Shown here piece after piece: positions 44,578 through 53,165 of a stretch of DNA of 64,000 bases. The translations under genes were made by a program, and so were the position numbers. The stretch's first letter is position 1. The number at the start of each line of letters is the position of its first letter. Under the pieces are notes generated by a model. It saw only the letters and a program-made list of their open reading frames with translations, searched no databases and had not been told where the DNA came from. Source of the stretch: Paenibacillus sp. J45TS6 (GTDB lineage Bacteria; Bacillota; Bacilli; Paenibacillales; Paenibacillaceae); contig NZ_BOSJ01000007.1 of assembly GCF_018403285.1 (NCBI RefSeq), positions 209,721 through 273,720 on the forward strand. Direction: 5' to 3'.

Positions 44578-46164
44578 ATGGGGATAACCGTTAAAGATAT
44601 GCTGCAATTGCCTTCCTTTCGAGGAGCCAAGGTGCTGACTGGCAAAAATAATCTTCAACGTACGGTTTCCTCTTTATCCGTACTTGAAGTTGCAAACGCT
44701 GATTACTCCTCTCAAATCGTAAACGCCATTCAAGAAGAATATTATGCAGAGGAGATTGTCATCAGCTCTTTTTTCTCCATTCGAGATAGTGTGGAAAAAC
44801 AGTGTGAGACCATTCAGTATCTCCACGATCTGGGTGAAGTGGGACTCATTCTATATTATGTAGGAATCATTATTCCGGAAGTGGCCGAAGAGGTGCTGCA
44901 ATTAGCAGAGTCTAAAAATTTCATTATCATTTGTATGCCGGAAAATGACTATACGCTGCGTTATAACGAAGTGATCTATGAAGTGATGGAAGCAATTGTA
45001 CTGCAGAATCAAACCATCAATGATAATTTTGTAAATGAATCATTAGAAAAAGTATCACTTTTGCCAGAACATTCTCAGAGCGTAGAAATTACACTGAAAT
45101 TTTTATCGGATCGGCTGAAAGCGAATATCGTGTTGACGAATACACATATGGAAATTGTAAATCAAGTGATGTGGCCCCGTAATTCAACGCTGGATGTATC
45201 CCAAATTATTGAGGAATATGCCCCTTATTTGATGAATGGAGTAAAGGGACAAGCAGAGCTTCATCCTGCCTGTTTTGTAGAAGGGAAAAGTATACATCAA
45301 AAAAATGGAGAGTTGCTGTATCTTTTTCTGATTAAAGAGAATTCGAAATTACCCGCAAAGACCATCGAGAAAACAAGTGAAGTTGTGCAGGTAGCGATGA
45401 ATTTGTGGGGAGACAAGCATAATGAGGTCAGCGAGTATGCCTTGGTCAAAGCAATTATTAATGATGAGAGTGAAAAAATGCGGAGACTGGCTCATCTCCT
45501 CCATATTGATGTCTCTGCGATTCAAATGCTGTGGTTAGTGTATATCCAGGATCTGTCCGCAGAGAAACAAATTCGCGAAGAACTTGAAGAGCATTTATTC
45601 AAATATTATAAGACAGCGGTCATTCAAATCATCGATCATTGTATTATCGTCCTCTTGGGAAACTGCTCTTACAATTACAGTGAGTATGAAATTGCTGCGG
45701 AGTACATGGACACGGCGCATTTCGCCTCCAATATATCCGAAATGGTGTACGCTCCCCGAATGAGAAACACGCAGGACGTGCGGCGTATGTATCAGCTTGT
45801 AAACAGTGTGGGCCAGAAAGTCCACCTCATCTATGAAGAGCGTAAATTATATACGGCAGCAGAGATGCGTACAATAAAGCGGGCTGTGGACCTCAGTGTA
45901 CAAGGAGAAGAAGTGATTGAAGAGTGGATGTCTGTCATCGAACCCATTCTAGGCGATCCTGACTCGCTGAGGACTCTCTTGACCTTTCTGCTTGATTCAA
46001 AAGGGAGTTTTGATGACTGCGGAAAACGGCTGTTCGTTCATAAAAACACAGTAAAATATCGCATGAAAAAAATCAGCGAGCTCATCGGCTATGATGTAAC
46101 CGTCCATTCGGAATTTTATGATGTGTACATCGCTTGTATGATTTACCGATTAATTCATAGCTAG
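44578..46164 (+). CDS. PucR family transcriptional regulator
   Basis: 528 residues. The N-terminal PucR domain (about 1-130) has VKDMLQLPSFRGAKVLTGKNNLQRTVSSLSVLEVANADY; a middle GGDEF-like/CdaR region follows; the C-terminal HTH_30 (about 470-528) has LLTFLLDSKGSFDDCGKRLFVHKNTVKYRMKKISELIGYDV. PucR-type activators control purine, allantoin or amino-acid catabolism. GGTGAT precedes the ATG at 44578 (the GTG at 44566 lacks a site). It lies upstream of and in line with the permease-DUF917-hydantoinase genes, which it very likely controls. Confidence 0.85.
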   Translation: MGITVKDMLQLPSFRGAKVLTGKNNLQRTVSSLSVLEVANADYSSQIVNAIQEEYYAEEIVISSFFSIRDSVEKQCETIQYLHDLGEVGLILYYVGIIIPEVAEEVLQLAESKNFIIICMPENDYTLRYNEVIYEVMEAIVLQNQTINDNFVNESLEKVSLLPEHSQSVEITLKFLSDRLKANIVLTNTHMEIVNQVMWPRNSTLDVSQIIEEYAPYLMNGVKGQAELHPACFVEGKSIHQKNGELLYLFLIKENSKLPAKTIEKTSEVVQVAMNLWGDKHNEVSEYALVKAIINDESEKMRRLAHLLHIDVSAIQMLWLVYIQDLSAEKQIREELEEHLFKYYKTAVIQIIDHCIIVLLGNCSYNYSEYEIAAEYMDTAHFASNISEMVYAPRMRNTQDVRRMYQLVNSVGQKVHLIYEERKLYTAAEMRTIKRAVDLSVQGEEVIEEWMSVIEPILGDPDSLRTLLTFLLDSKGSFDDCGKRLFVHKNTVKYRMKKISELIGYDVTVHSEFYDVYIACMIYRLIHS

Positions 46165-46170
46165 CATGGT

Positions 46171-46216
46171 CCGTAACTTTTGTCGAAAAAGACAAAAATT
46201 ACGGGTCTTTTTTTTA
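46171..46216 (+). terminator. Intrinsic terminator after the PucR-type regulator
   Basis: CCGTAACTTTTGTC ... GACAAAAATTACGG followed by GTCTTTTTTTT. Confidence 0.85.
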
Positions 46217-46290
46217 TTTTTGAAAAAGACGTTCTGTCATCGTTCCTTCTATAATAAGAAAAATCATTTACGAGTTAGGGGAGAGGTTAC

Positions 46291-47559
46291 ATGAGAAAGG
46301 ATGGAGAACAGCAATCTTGGTTCACTCTGGCAATGGTGTGGGCAGGGGCGATGATCAGCATACCTGGTATTTTGGTAGGAAATACGCTCATATCGGGAAT
46401 GAGCTTACCGAAAACCCTGCTGATTGCATTCATTGGTTACGCCATTATTGTTGCCATTATGATCCTTCAAGGGATCCAAAGTACGGATTTAGGAAAGACA
46501 ACAGTTCAAGTCGCAGGACAAGTGTTTGGTAAAAAAGGTTCTAGGACCATTTTATCTATTATTCTCACGATTGCCTGTCTCGGTTGGTTTGGGATTCAGG
46601 CCAATGTATGCGGGGCAGCGCTGGCCAATTTGCTAGGAGAGTTTGGAATGAGCATTCCTGTTCCAGCAGCCTCTTTAATCAGTGGTATCGTGATGGTTAT
46701 TTCCGCAATGTATGGAATCAAAGTGCTTCGTGTACTTAGTTATATTGCCGTTCCTTTACTCGTTGTAATCTGCATTATGGGATTGGTTCAAGCATTCACA
46801 GGGGACTCTTGGCAGCTCATTAGTAACTATGAGCCTGAAGGACAAATGAAATTCATGGATGGACTTGCTGTAACGATCGGTTCATTTGCACTTGGAGCCG
46901 TAATTGCAGGCGACTATTCGCAGTTTTCACGGAAGCGTTCTGACGTGTTAAAAGCGGCCATTTTTGGAATCATCCCATCTGGTGTACTCATGATCAGTGT
47001 AGGTGCTGTTTTAACGATTGCTTATCAAACAAGTGATGTTACGGCTGTCTTTTTGAATATTACGACTCCGTTTATCGGGGGTGTGGTGTTAATTCTAGCC
47101 GCATGGAAAACAAATATGATCAATGCCATCTCTGGGGGATTTGCCCTGACGAATGTATTTTCAGTCTCCAAAGATAAAGAAAAATGGACAGTTGGGGTTG
47201 CTGGACTAATTGGGACAATCCTTGCAGTCATCGGCATTTTGAATTTTTTCACACCGGTGATGTCGGTATTTTCAGCGATGGTTCCGCCTGTAGCGGGGGT
47301 CATGATTGCATCCTATTGGGTGATGAACAAAGGGGATAAAAATAGCTGGCAAGAAACAGAAGGGGTTAATATGCTGGGCGTAGTGTCCTGGCTTGTTGGT
47401 TCGATCATTGCTTGTATTCCTGTCGTATTTTCCTTTTTCCCAAGTTTGCCTGAGGTATCGAACCAGCCTCTGCTTGGTATCATCATTTCATTTGTTATAT
47501 ATGTAGTCGGCTACCGATTTACAGCTTCAAAAACTGCCATACTGGAGGGAAATAGATGA
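46291..47559 (+). CDS. NCS1-family permease (CodB-like)
   Basis: 422 residues with about twelve membrane spans. WFTLAMVWAGAMISIPGILVG at the N-terminus, CLGWFGIQANVCGAAL near residue 95 and IGSFALGAVIAGDYSQFSRKRSDV near residue 195 match cytosine/purine permeases of the NCS1 family. It imports a nucleobase, hydantoin or related ring compound by cation symport. Followed with a 4-base overlap by the DUF917 gene; GGGGAGAGG lies ahead of the ATG. Substrate unknown; the neighbours point to a hydantoin- or pyrimidine-like compound. Confidence 0.83.
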   Translation: MRKDGEQQSWFTLAMVWAGAMISIPGILVGNTLISGMSLPKTLLIAFIGYAIIVAIMILQGIQSTDLGKTTVQVAGQVFGKKGSRTILSIILTIACLGWFGIQANVCGAALANLLGEFGMSIPVPAASLISGIVMVISAMYGIKVLRVLSYIAVPLLVVICIMGLVQAFTGDSWQLISNYEPEGQMKFMDGLAVTIGSFALGAVIAGDYSQFSRKRSDVLKAAIFGIIPSGVLMISVGAVLTIAYQTSDVTAVFLNITTPFIGGVVLILAAWKTNMINAISGGFALTNVFSVSKDKEKWTVGVAGLIGTILAVIGILNFFTPVMSVFSAMVPPVAGVMIASYWVMNKGDKNSWQETEGVNMLGVVSWLVGSIIACIPVVFSFFPSLPEVSNQPLLGIIISFVIYVVGYRFTASKTAILEGNR

Positions 47560-48659
47560 GATATTTAGATAAAAGCGCGATTGAACATATTGCGGTAGGT
47601 GCTGCATTTTTAGGAACAGGTGGAGGGGGAGACCCTTATATCGGTAAACTTATGGCTCTTTCGGCGATCGAGAAACACGGACCCGTAAGGTTATATTCTG
47701 TAGATGAAATTGAGGATGAAGACTTTTTCATTCCTGCTGCGATGATGGGTGCACCTTCCGTGCTCGTTGAAAAATTTCCAAAAGGCGATGAGTTCGTTAA
47801 GGTGTTTCAGAAGCTCGCTAAATATGTAGGCAGAGAAAAAATAACAGGAACGTACCCAATGGAAGCAGGGGGAGTCAATTCCATGATTCCTATCGTTGTT
47901 GCGGCGCAGCTCGGCTTACCGCTGATTGATTGCGACGGCATGGGCAGGGCATTCCCTGAACTTCAGATGGTGACGTTTAACCTCGACGGTATTTCAGCTA
48001 CACCGATGGCGATCACCGATGAAAAAGGAAATGTCGGTATTTTCGAGACGATCGACAATAAATGGACCGAAAGGTTAGCACGGACAGCGACAGTCGAGAT
48101 GGGGGCTAGTGCTCTCGTAAGCCTCTATCCAACGACAGGTGCGCAGCTTAAAAACAGCGGTGTCCATCATATTGTGACTTTGTCTGAAAGAATTGGCGAG
48201 ATTATTTCATCAAAGAATAGAGATCCCAAAGATAAGCTTGAGCAGCTGTTACAACTGACCTCAGGTTATGAACTATTCCAAGGGAAGATTACCGACGTCA
48301 TCAGAGAAACTAAAGGTGGTTTTAACTTAGGAAGAATGAATCTGGAAGGGATCGAAGCTCATAAAGAGGAGCAGATGAAGGTTCATTTTCAAAATGAAAA
48401 TCTACTTGCCGAGAAGAATGGTCAGGTCGTAGCCATTACCCCTGATTTAATCTGTCTGGTTGACTATGAAACGTTATTGCCGGTTACGACAGAAAGTTTG
48501 AAATATGGAAAACGTGTACGTGTTATCGGGCTGCCAGCGCATCCGAAATGGAGAACAGAAAAAGGAATTGAAACAGCAGGACCGAGATATTTCGGATATG
48601 ACTATGATTATGTTCCCATTGAGGAACTGGTGAGTAAGGCGGTGGCTGCACATGTATAG
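47556..48659 (+). CDS. DUF917 family protein
   Basis: 367 residues. FLGTGGGGDPYIGKLMA near residue 15 and MEAGGVNSMIPIVVAAQLGLPLIDCDGMGRAFPELQM near residue 100 are the DUF917 signature; a second domain starts near residue 230. DUF917 genes regularly sit beside hydantoinase/oxoprolinase (HyuA) genes and are thought to be part of the same catabolic enzymes, but no defined reaction is assigned. It overlaps the permease by four bases (ATGA) and the HyuA gene by eight, so the three are one translational unit. GGAGGGAAATAG site. Confidence 0.82.
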   Translation: MRYLDKSAIEHIAVGAAFLGTGGGGDPYIGKLMALSAIEKHGPVRLYSVDEIEDEDFFIPAAMMGAPSVLVEKFPKGDEFVKVFQKLAKYVGREKITGTYPMEAGGVNSMIPIVVAAQLGLPLIDCDGMGRAFPELQMVTFNLDGISATPMAITDEKGNVGIFETIDNKWTERLARTATVEMGASALVSLYPTTGAQLKNSGVHHIVTLSERIGEIISSKNRDPKDKLEQLLQLTSGYELFQGKITDVIRETKGGFNLGRMNLEGIEAHKEEQMKVHFQNENLLAEKNGQVVAITPDLICLVDYETLLPVTTESLKYGKRVRVIGLPAHPKWRTEKGIETAGPRYFGYDYDYVPIEELVSKAVAAHV

Positions 48660-50202
48660 AATTGGAATCGATGTAGGCGGTACGAATACAGATGCTATTA
48701 TTTTGGATGAGCATAATCATCTGGTTCATAGTGTGAAATCTCCAACTACTCTTGATATTAAAACAGGGATAGAAACCTCGCTGCGGAACGTGTTACAAGG
48801 TGCAGGCATTGATAAAACCAAGATTACGCATGCGATGCTTGGAACAACACAGTGTACGAATGCGATCGTGGAACGCAAAAAATTAGCTAAAGTCGGCGTC
48901 ATTCGTTTAGGATTTCCGGCTACTGCTTCCGTTCCTCCGTATACGGCTTGGCCGAAAGATATGGTGGAGAAGCTGTCAGGTAGCTACGCTTTACTTCATG
49001 GCGGTTATGAATATGATGGACAATTATTGAGTGAGCTGGATGAACAGGAAGTTAAAGCTCTTTTAAACGAGTGGCGAGATAAAGTAGAATCGATTGCGAT
49101 TATTGGCGTTTTTTCCTCTATTAAGAATGATCAGGAACTGAAAGTTCGGGAGTGGATCTGGGAGGAGTACGGCGAAGCTTATCCCGTATCTTGCTCTTCT
49201 TTGATCGGATCTGTCGGCCTGATTGAACGTGAGAATGCTACCATACTAAATGCAGCCTTGTGCAAAGTGATTGAGGTGACGACGACAGGATTTGTTCATG
49301 CGCTTGAAGAAGAGGGAATTGAAGGGGCAGAAGTGTACTTATGTCAAAATGACGGAACGCTCATGTCGATTGATTACGCTAAACATTTTCCTATTCTCAC
49401 TATTGCATGCGGACCAACAAATAGTATCCGGGGAGCTTCCTATTTAGCCAATATTAAAGATACGATGGTCATTGATGTCGGTGGAACGACCTCGGATATC
49501 GGTGTCTTGCAAGATGGATTCCCAAGGGAATCCTCAGTAGCGGTTGAAGTAGGGGATATTCGGACGAACTTTAGAATGCCGGATATTATCTCTGTAGGGC
49601 TTGGCGGCGGAAGTATCGTTCGTACGGATAATGGCAAGATTACGGTTGGACCTGATAGTGTGGGTTATCGAATTAGTGAAGAAGCACTTGTCTTTGGCGG
49701 AAATACCTTAACTACTACTGATATTGCGGTTCGTCTTGGACTCGCGGATCTCGGCGATAAGAGTTTAGTTCGTCACATTGATGAGGATTTTGCAAAACAA
49801 GTCCAAGTTGAAATTTCTTCAATCATTGAAAAAGCGATCGATAAGATGAAAACTTCGTCCGAAGATGTACAGATTGTACTTGTAGGCGGCGGCAGTGTGA
49901 TTATCCCGGATCAGATTCCCGGTGTATCCAGCATCATTAAAACGGAGAACGGGGGCGTTGCCAACGCCATTGGTGCATCCATCGCCCAAATCAGTGGACA
50001 GTACGAACAAATCTATATTTACTCTCGTGAGCCGCGTGAGGAGTCGCTTGAAGATGCGAAGGAAAAGGCTGTGAACCAGGCGGTACTCGCAGGGGCTGAT
50101 CCTGCTACAATTGAACTGGTTGAAGTGGAAGAGACACCGCTGGCCTATCATCCAGAGAATGCAACCAGACTTAGAGTTAAAGTAGTAGGTAAGATGAGTT
50201 AG
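48652..50202 (+). CDS. Hydantoinase/oxoprolinase family protein (HyuA-like)
   Basis: 516 residues. The N-terminal Hydant_A_N domain begins RIGIDVGGTNTDAIIL; GTTQCTNAIVERKKLAKVGVIR near residue 65 follows, and the ATPase half contains IACGPTNSIRGASYLA, VIDVGGTTSDIGVL near residue 278 and VGLGGGSIV near residue 318. Homologues use ATP to open hydantoin, oxoproline or acetone-type substrates. At 516 residues it is the short form without the C-terminal domain of N-methylhydantoinase A; DUF917 may replace it. Ends the operon before a near-perfect terminator. Confidence 0.85.
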   Translation: MYRIGIDVGGTNTDAIILDEHNHLVHSVKSPTTLDIKTGIETSLRNVLQGAGIDKTKITHAMLGTTQCTNAIVERKKLAKVGVIRLGFPATASVPPYTAWPKDMVEKLSGSYALLHGGYEYDGQLLSELDEQEVKALLNEWRDKVESIAIIGVFSSIKNDQELKVREWIWEEYGEAYPVSCSSLIGSVGLIERENATILNAALCKVIEVTTTGFVHALEEEGIEGAEVYLCQNDGTLMSIDYAKHFPILTIACGPTNSIRGASYLANIKDTMVIDVGGTTSDIGVLQDGFPRESSVAVEVGDIRTNFRMPDIISVGLGGGSIVRTDNGKITVGPDSVGYRISEEALVFGGNTLTTTDIAVRLGLADLGDKSLVRHIDEDFAKQVQVEISSIIEKAIDKMKTSSEDVQIVLVGGGSVIIPDQIPGVSSIIKTENGGVANAIGASIAQISGQYEQIYIYSREPREESLEDAKEKAVNQAVLAGADPATIELVEVEETPLAYHPENATRLRVKVVGKMS

Positions 50203-50240
50203 AAGTGAGATATAAATGAGTTAGAGATGTGGTATAAAGT

Positions 50241-50283
50241 AAAAGGTCCTGAACAGTGATCGATCACTGTTCAGGACCTTTTT
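50241..50283 (+). terminator. Intrinsic terminator with a perfect 20-base stem
   Basis: AAAAGGTCCTGAACAGTGAT and its exact reverse complement separated by CG, ending in TTTTT. It ends the PucR-controlled operon. Confidence 0.92.
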
Positions 50284-50409
50284 GTTCAAGTTGCTTAGGG
50301 TACATTTCTTTTTCCATTTTATTTTTCAGAGAATATAAAACAAATGCTAGTTTCATATAAAAGAGAGCAGAAGAAATCTCTACTCTCTTTCTTACCAAAT
50401 ATACTTAAA

Positions 50410-50670
50410 TTAGTAGCGTTGCAATAACACGACCCCGCTGATTGCCGATGTTCTTTTTTTGAAGATGATCTTGAAGCCGACATGCTTATCTAACATACAA
50501 GCTAATGAGGTACCAATCCATGCATTGTGTTTTAAACCATGTTTACAAGGTTTAGTACTCCCAATGACACGTACGGAAACGATTTTCTTTGGAGAGCCTG
50601 GGAATAGAGGGTTACTTGCCCAAGTAATTAATACAAGGTCAGGTTGTCTAGTAGCTTTTATACTAGTCAT
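50410..50670 (-). CDS. Small hypothetical protein
   Basis: 86 residues, basic, no signal peptide or membrane span obvious. AGAGGTGATTAA directly precedes the ATG, the best evidence that it is translated. Contains a GSTKPCKHGLKHNAWIG segment with one Cys pair (CKHG ... CMLDKH) and several His/Lys. No family recognised; it lies alone between two transcription units in an AT-rich region, downstream of the HyuA terminator. Could be a recently acquired or fast-evolving gene. Confidence 0.45.
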   Translation of the reverse strand: MTSIKATRQPDLVLITWASNPLFPGSPKKIVSVRVIGSTKPCKHGLKHNAWIGTSLACMLDKHVGFKIIFKKRTSAISGVVLLQRY

Positions 50671-50928
50671 TTAATCACCTCTTTTCTTCTAGTATTCTAT
50701 ATTAAATGCTACTAGAGGAAGAAGTGTGCTAGACGAATCTATTAAAAATGAAGAGAATCCATCGAGAATCTATGAATATATCAATTAGCTGTGATATGAA
50801 AGAAATATCAATAGAAACAAATTCATGGGGAAGTGAATGAAGTGACTCAGATTGGTGTAATGATAAGAAGGGAGAAAATAAAGATCCATATAGAAGGGGA
50901 ATGATCCCGATCTATTTTGCGAAAAAGG

Positions 50929-50957
50929 TTGACTTTCATCTTGATTAGTAATAAACT
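50929..50957 (+). promoter_or_regulatory. Possible sigma-A promoter upstream of the dioxygenase gene
   Basis: TTGACT (50929-50934), 17-base spacer, TAAACT (50952-50957). The rest of the 520-base gap from 50671 to 51190 is AT-rich with no clear gene apart from the short VOC-like fragment. Confidence 0.4.
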
Positions 50958-51049
50958 TTAGTTAAGCGATTGAGAAAAAGTAAGTTACAAACATCAAGCT
51001 ATGAATTGCCAAAAGGCATGAATGAATAGAATCCCTGAATGTTAGAGAT

Positions 51050-51130
51050 ATGGAATGCAGCTCATTTTCATTAGAAAATAAAGAAGCCATTCGTTATTAC
51101 TTCGTCGAACATATGGGATTTGATTTTTAA
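51050..51130 (+). pseudogene. Possible VOC-domain fragment
   Basis: A 26-codon frame (residues NKEAIRYYFVEHMGFDF at its end) resembles the first strand-helix of a glyoxalase/VOC module, then stops. It lies 60 bases upstream of an intact VOC dioxygenase gene, and may be debris of a duplicated copy. Too short to be certain. Confidence 0.25.
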
Positions 51131-51190
51131 CTACATATCTTAAATTTGTAATACTTTAATTAAAGGTAATTTAGAAGGCAGGGATAAATA

Positions 51191-52168
51191 ATGAACCATT
51201 TAAAAGGAATTCACCACGTAACCGCAATTACGAGCAACGCTGAAAAAAATTATGAGTTTTTCACTTATGTCCTCGGTATGAGACTTGTGAAAAAAACGGT
51301 AAACCAAGATGATATTCAGACTTATCATTTGTTCTTTGCGGATGATAAAGGCAGTGCAGGTACAGATATGACATTTTTTGATTTTCCTGGTATTCCGAAA
51401 GGGACCCATGGTAATGATGAGATCTACAAATCTTCTTTCCGTGTTCCTACGGACAAAGCGATTGATTATTGGAAAGAGCGTTTTGATCGTCTAGGAGTAA
51501 GTCATTCTGGCATACAAGAGCTATTTGGGAAGAAAACATTGTCTTTTGTCGACTTTGATGATCAGCAATATCAATTGATCTCAGATGAGTTGAACAAAGG
51601 GGTTCCATCCGGAACGCCATGGCAAAAAGGTCCGATCCCACTAGAATATGCGATTACAGGCCTCGGTCCTATCTTTGTTCGCTTCTCTCAGTTTGATTAT
51701 TTCAAAGAATTGATGGAGAGAGTGCTTTTGTTCAAAGAAATTGCACAGGAAGGAAATCTTCATTTGTTTGAAGGAGGAGAGGGCGGAAACGGAGCACAGG
51801 TTGTCGTTGAAGACAACACGGAACTCCCGCCAGCTCGTCAAGGTTACGGTACGGTTCACCATGCTGCATTCCGGGTTGAGAACCGAGCTGTACTTGATGA
51901 GTGGACATCTCGTATGGAAAGCTTCGGCTTTACTACTTCAGGTTATGTAGATCGTCACTTCTTTGAATCCTTGTATGCAAGAGTCACTCCGCAAATTTTG
52001 TTTGAGTTTGCAACAGATGGCCCTGGTTTTATGGGGGATGAACCTTATGAAACGCTGGGAGAGAAATTGTCTCTGCCGCCATTCTTGGAACCACATCGTG
52101 AGCAGATTGAGCAAGATGTTCGCCCGATCGACACGATGCGTAGCGATAAAGTTTTCAATAAGGAGTAA
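51191..52168 (+). CDS. mhqO: Ring-cleaving dioxygenase (VOC family, MhqO-like)
   Basis: 325 residues with two VOC modules: GIHHVTAITSNAEKNYEFFTYVLGMRLVKKTVNQDD at the N-terminus (His ligand) and GTVHHAAFRVENRAVLDEW from about residue 218. RVTPQILFEFATDGPGFMGDEP near residue 265 carries the Glu ligand. This is the MhqO/MhqA/LinE-like group that B. subtilis induces against quinones and hydroquinones. AGAAGGCAGGG lies upstream of the ATG. The downstream gene is a nitroreductase, which mirrors the mhqNOP gene content; the exact aromatic substrate is unknown. Confidence 0.82.
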   Translation: MNHLKGIHHVTAITSNAEKNYEFFTYVLGMRLVKKTVNQDDIQTYHLFFADDKGSAGTDMTFFDFPGIPKGTHGNDEIYKSSFRVPTDKAIDYWKERFDRLGVSHSGIQELFGKKTLSFVDFDDQQYQLISDELNKGVPSGTPWQKGPIPLEYAITGLGPIFVRFSQFDYFKELMERVLLFKEIAQEGNLHLFEGGEGGNGAQVVVEDNTELPPARQGYGTVHHAAFRVENRAVLDEWTSRMESFGFTTSGYVDRHFFESLYARVTPQILFEFATDGPGFMGDEPYETLGEKLSLPPFLEPHREQIEQDVRPIDTMRSDKVFNKE

Positions 52169-52169
52169 T

Positions 52170-52368
52170 CTTTATTATTTCGGTCAAACTCGAAATGAGT
52201 TGATGAAATATTAAAGGTAACCTGCAAAATTCTATCGTTGGAGAATCGATATAAATTTTGCAGGTACCTGCAAAGAATTTGGTCAATCTCGAATAGAGTT
52301 GATAAAACTTTGCAGTAACCTTTATTATTTCGGTCAAACTCGAAATGAGCCGATGAAATAATAAAGGT
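52170..52368. repeat. Array of four nested inverted repeats with an operator-like core
   Basis: Units: A 52170-52216 (12-base outer stem, one mismatch), B 52220-52265 (12-base perfect), C 52268-52315 (8-base perfect), D 52318-52368 (14-base perfect). A, C and D share a 23-base core starting GGTCAA at 52182, 52281 and 52332, differing by only 2-3 bases (C versus A three, D versus A two). The core contains CTCGAAATGAG-type palindromes. Outer stems differ between A/D (CTTTATTATTTC) and B/C (CTGCAAA) yet each keeps pairing. Spacers are GTAACC/GTACC-like. Confidence 0.85.
52299..52328 (+). promoter_or_regulatory. Promoter formed by hairpin units C and D
   Basis: TTGATA (52299-52304, end of core C), 18-base spacer, TATTAT (52323-52328, left arm of unit D). 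Core C covers the -35 and core D covers the start region, a geometry suited to repression of the nitroreductase gene. Confidence 0.5.
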
Positions 52369-52421
52369 ATCCTTTGAAAAATATAAATACATTATATTCA
52401 ATTAATAGGAGGAAATTTATT

Positions 52422-53015
52422 ATGAATTTTTTTGAAGCAGTAGAAACACGCCGTTCCGTATATGCACTTAACAAAGAAGTAAAGGTGTCCGACGATCGTA
52501 TTAAAGAAATCGTGGAGCATGCAGTAAAACACGTACCATCCGCATTCAACTCTCAAACCACTCGCGTTGTTGTTCTTTTCAAAGGCGAGCATGAAAAACT
52601 GTGGGACATGACAACAGAAGTACTGAAAGCAGTTATGGGCGATGCAGACTTCTCCGGAACACAGCAGAAAATGGATATGTTTAAAGGTGCTTATGGTACC
52701 GTATTGTTCTTTGAAGATCAAGCTGTTGTAGGCGGCTTACAAGAAGCATTCCCTGCTTATGCAGATAACTTCCCTATCTGGTCTGAACAAACAGCTGGTA
52801 TGCACCAATTTGCAGTATGGACTGGTCTTGCTACAGAAGGAATCGGCGCTTCTCTGCAACACTATAACCCACTGGTTGACGAAAGAATTGCTAACGAGTG
52901 GAACGTTCCTGAATCTTGGAAACTTCGCGCTCAAATGCCGTTTGGTGGTATTGCACAACCAGCTGGCGACAAAGAATTCAAACCGCTGGATGAACGCATT
53001 AAATTCTTCGGTTAA
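52422..53015 (+). CDS. Frm2-like nitroreductase family protein
   Basis: 197 residues. FFEAVETRRSVYALNKEVKVSDDRIKEIVEHAVKHVPSAFNSQTTRVVVLF at the N-terminus is typical of the FMN-binding Frm2/Hbn1-like group (COG3560), distinct from NfsB; GIGASLQHYNPLVDERI near residue 135 is also conserved. It probably reduces quinones or nitro compounds with NAD(P)H. AGGAGG sits nine bases before the ATG at 52422. Located after the hairpin array and the MhqO-like dioxygenase gene; together they look like a quinone-stress module. Confidence 0.85.
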   Translation: MNFFEAVETRRSVYALNKEVKVSDDRIKEIVEHAVKHVPSAFNSQTTRVVVLFKGEHEKLWDMTTEVLKAVMGDADFSGTQQKMDMFKGAYGTVLFFEDQAVVGGLQEAFPAYADNFPIWSEQTAGMHQFAVWTGLATEGIGASLQHYNPLVDERIANEWNVPESWKLRAQMPFGGIAQPAGDKEFKPLDERIKFFG

Positions 53016-53032
53016 GTTTCTGCCTAGTTCTC

Positions 53033-53070
53033 AGCCATTCCTTTATCTTCGGATGAAGGGATGGCTTTTT
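53033..53070 (+). terminator. Intrinsic terminator after the nitroreductase gene
   Basis: AGCCATTCCTTTATC-TTCG-GATGAAGGGATGGCT with a UUCG loop, followed by a T run. Confidence 0.85.
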
Positions 53071-53165
53071 TATGTGTAAACATTACTACTGCATGTACTG
53101 TTCGTCCACTATTCTGCATACATAACCTTATATCTGAAAATGCAGAAAAGAGGAGAGTGGGAGAG

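Noticed and set aside
52170-52368. CRISPR array
   Set aside because: Units are hairpins with differing outer arms, no constant-length unique spacers and no cas genes in the window.
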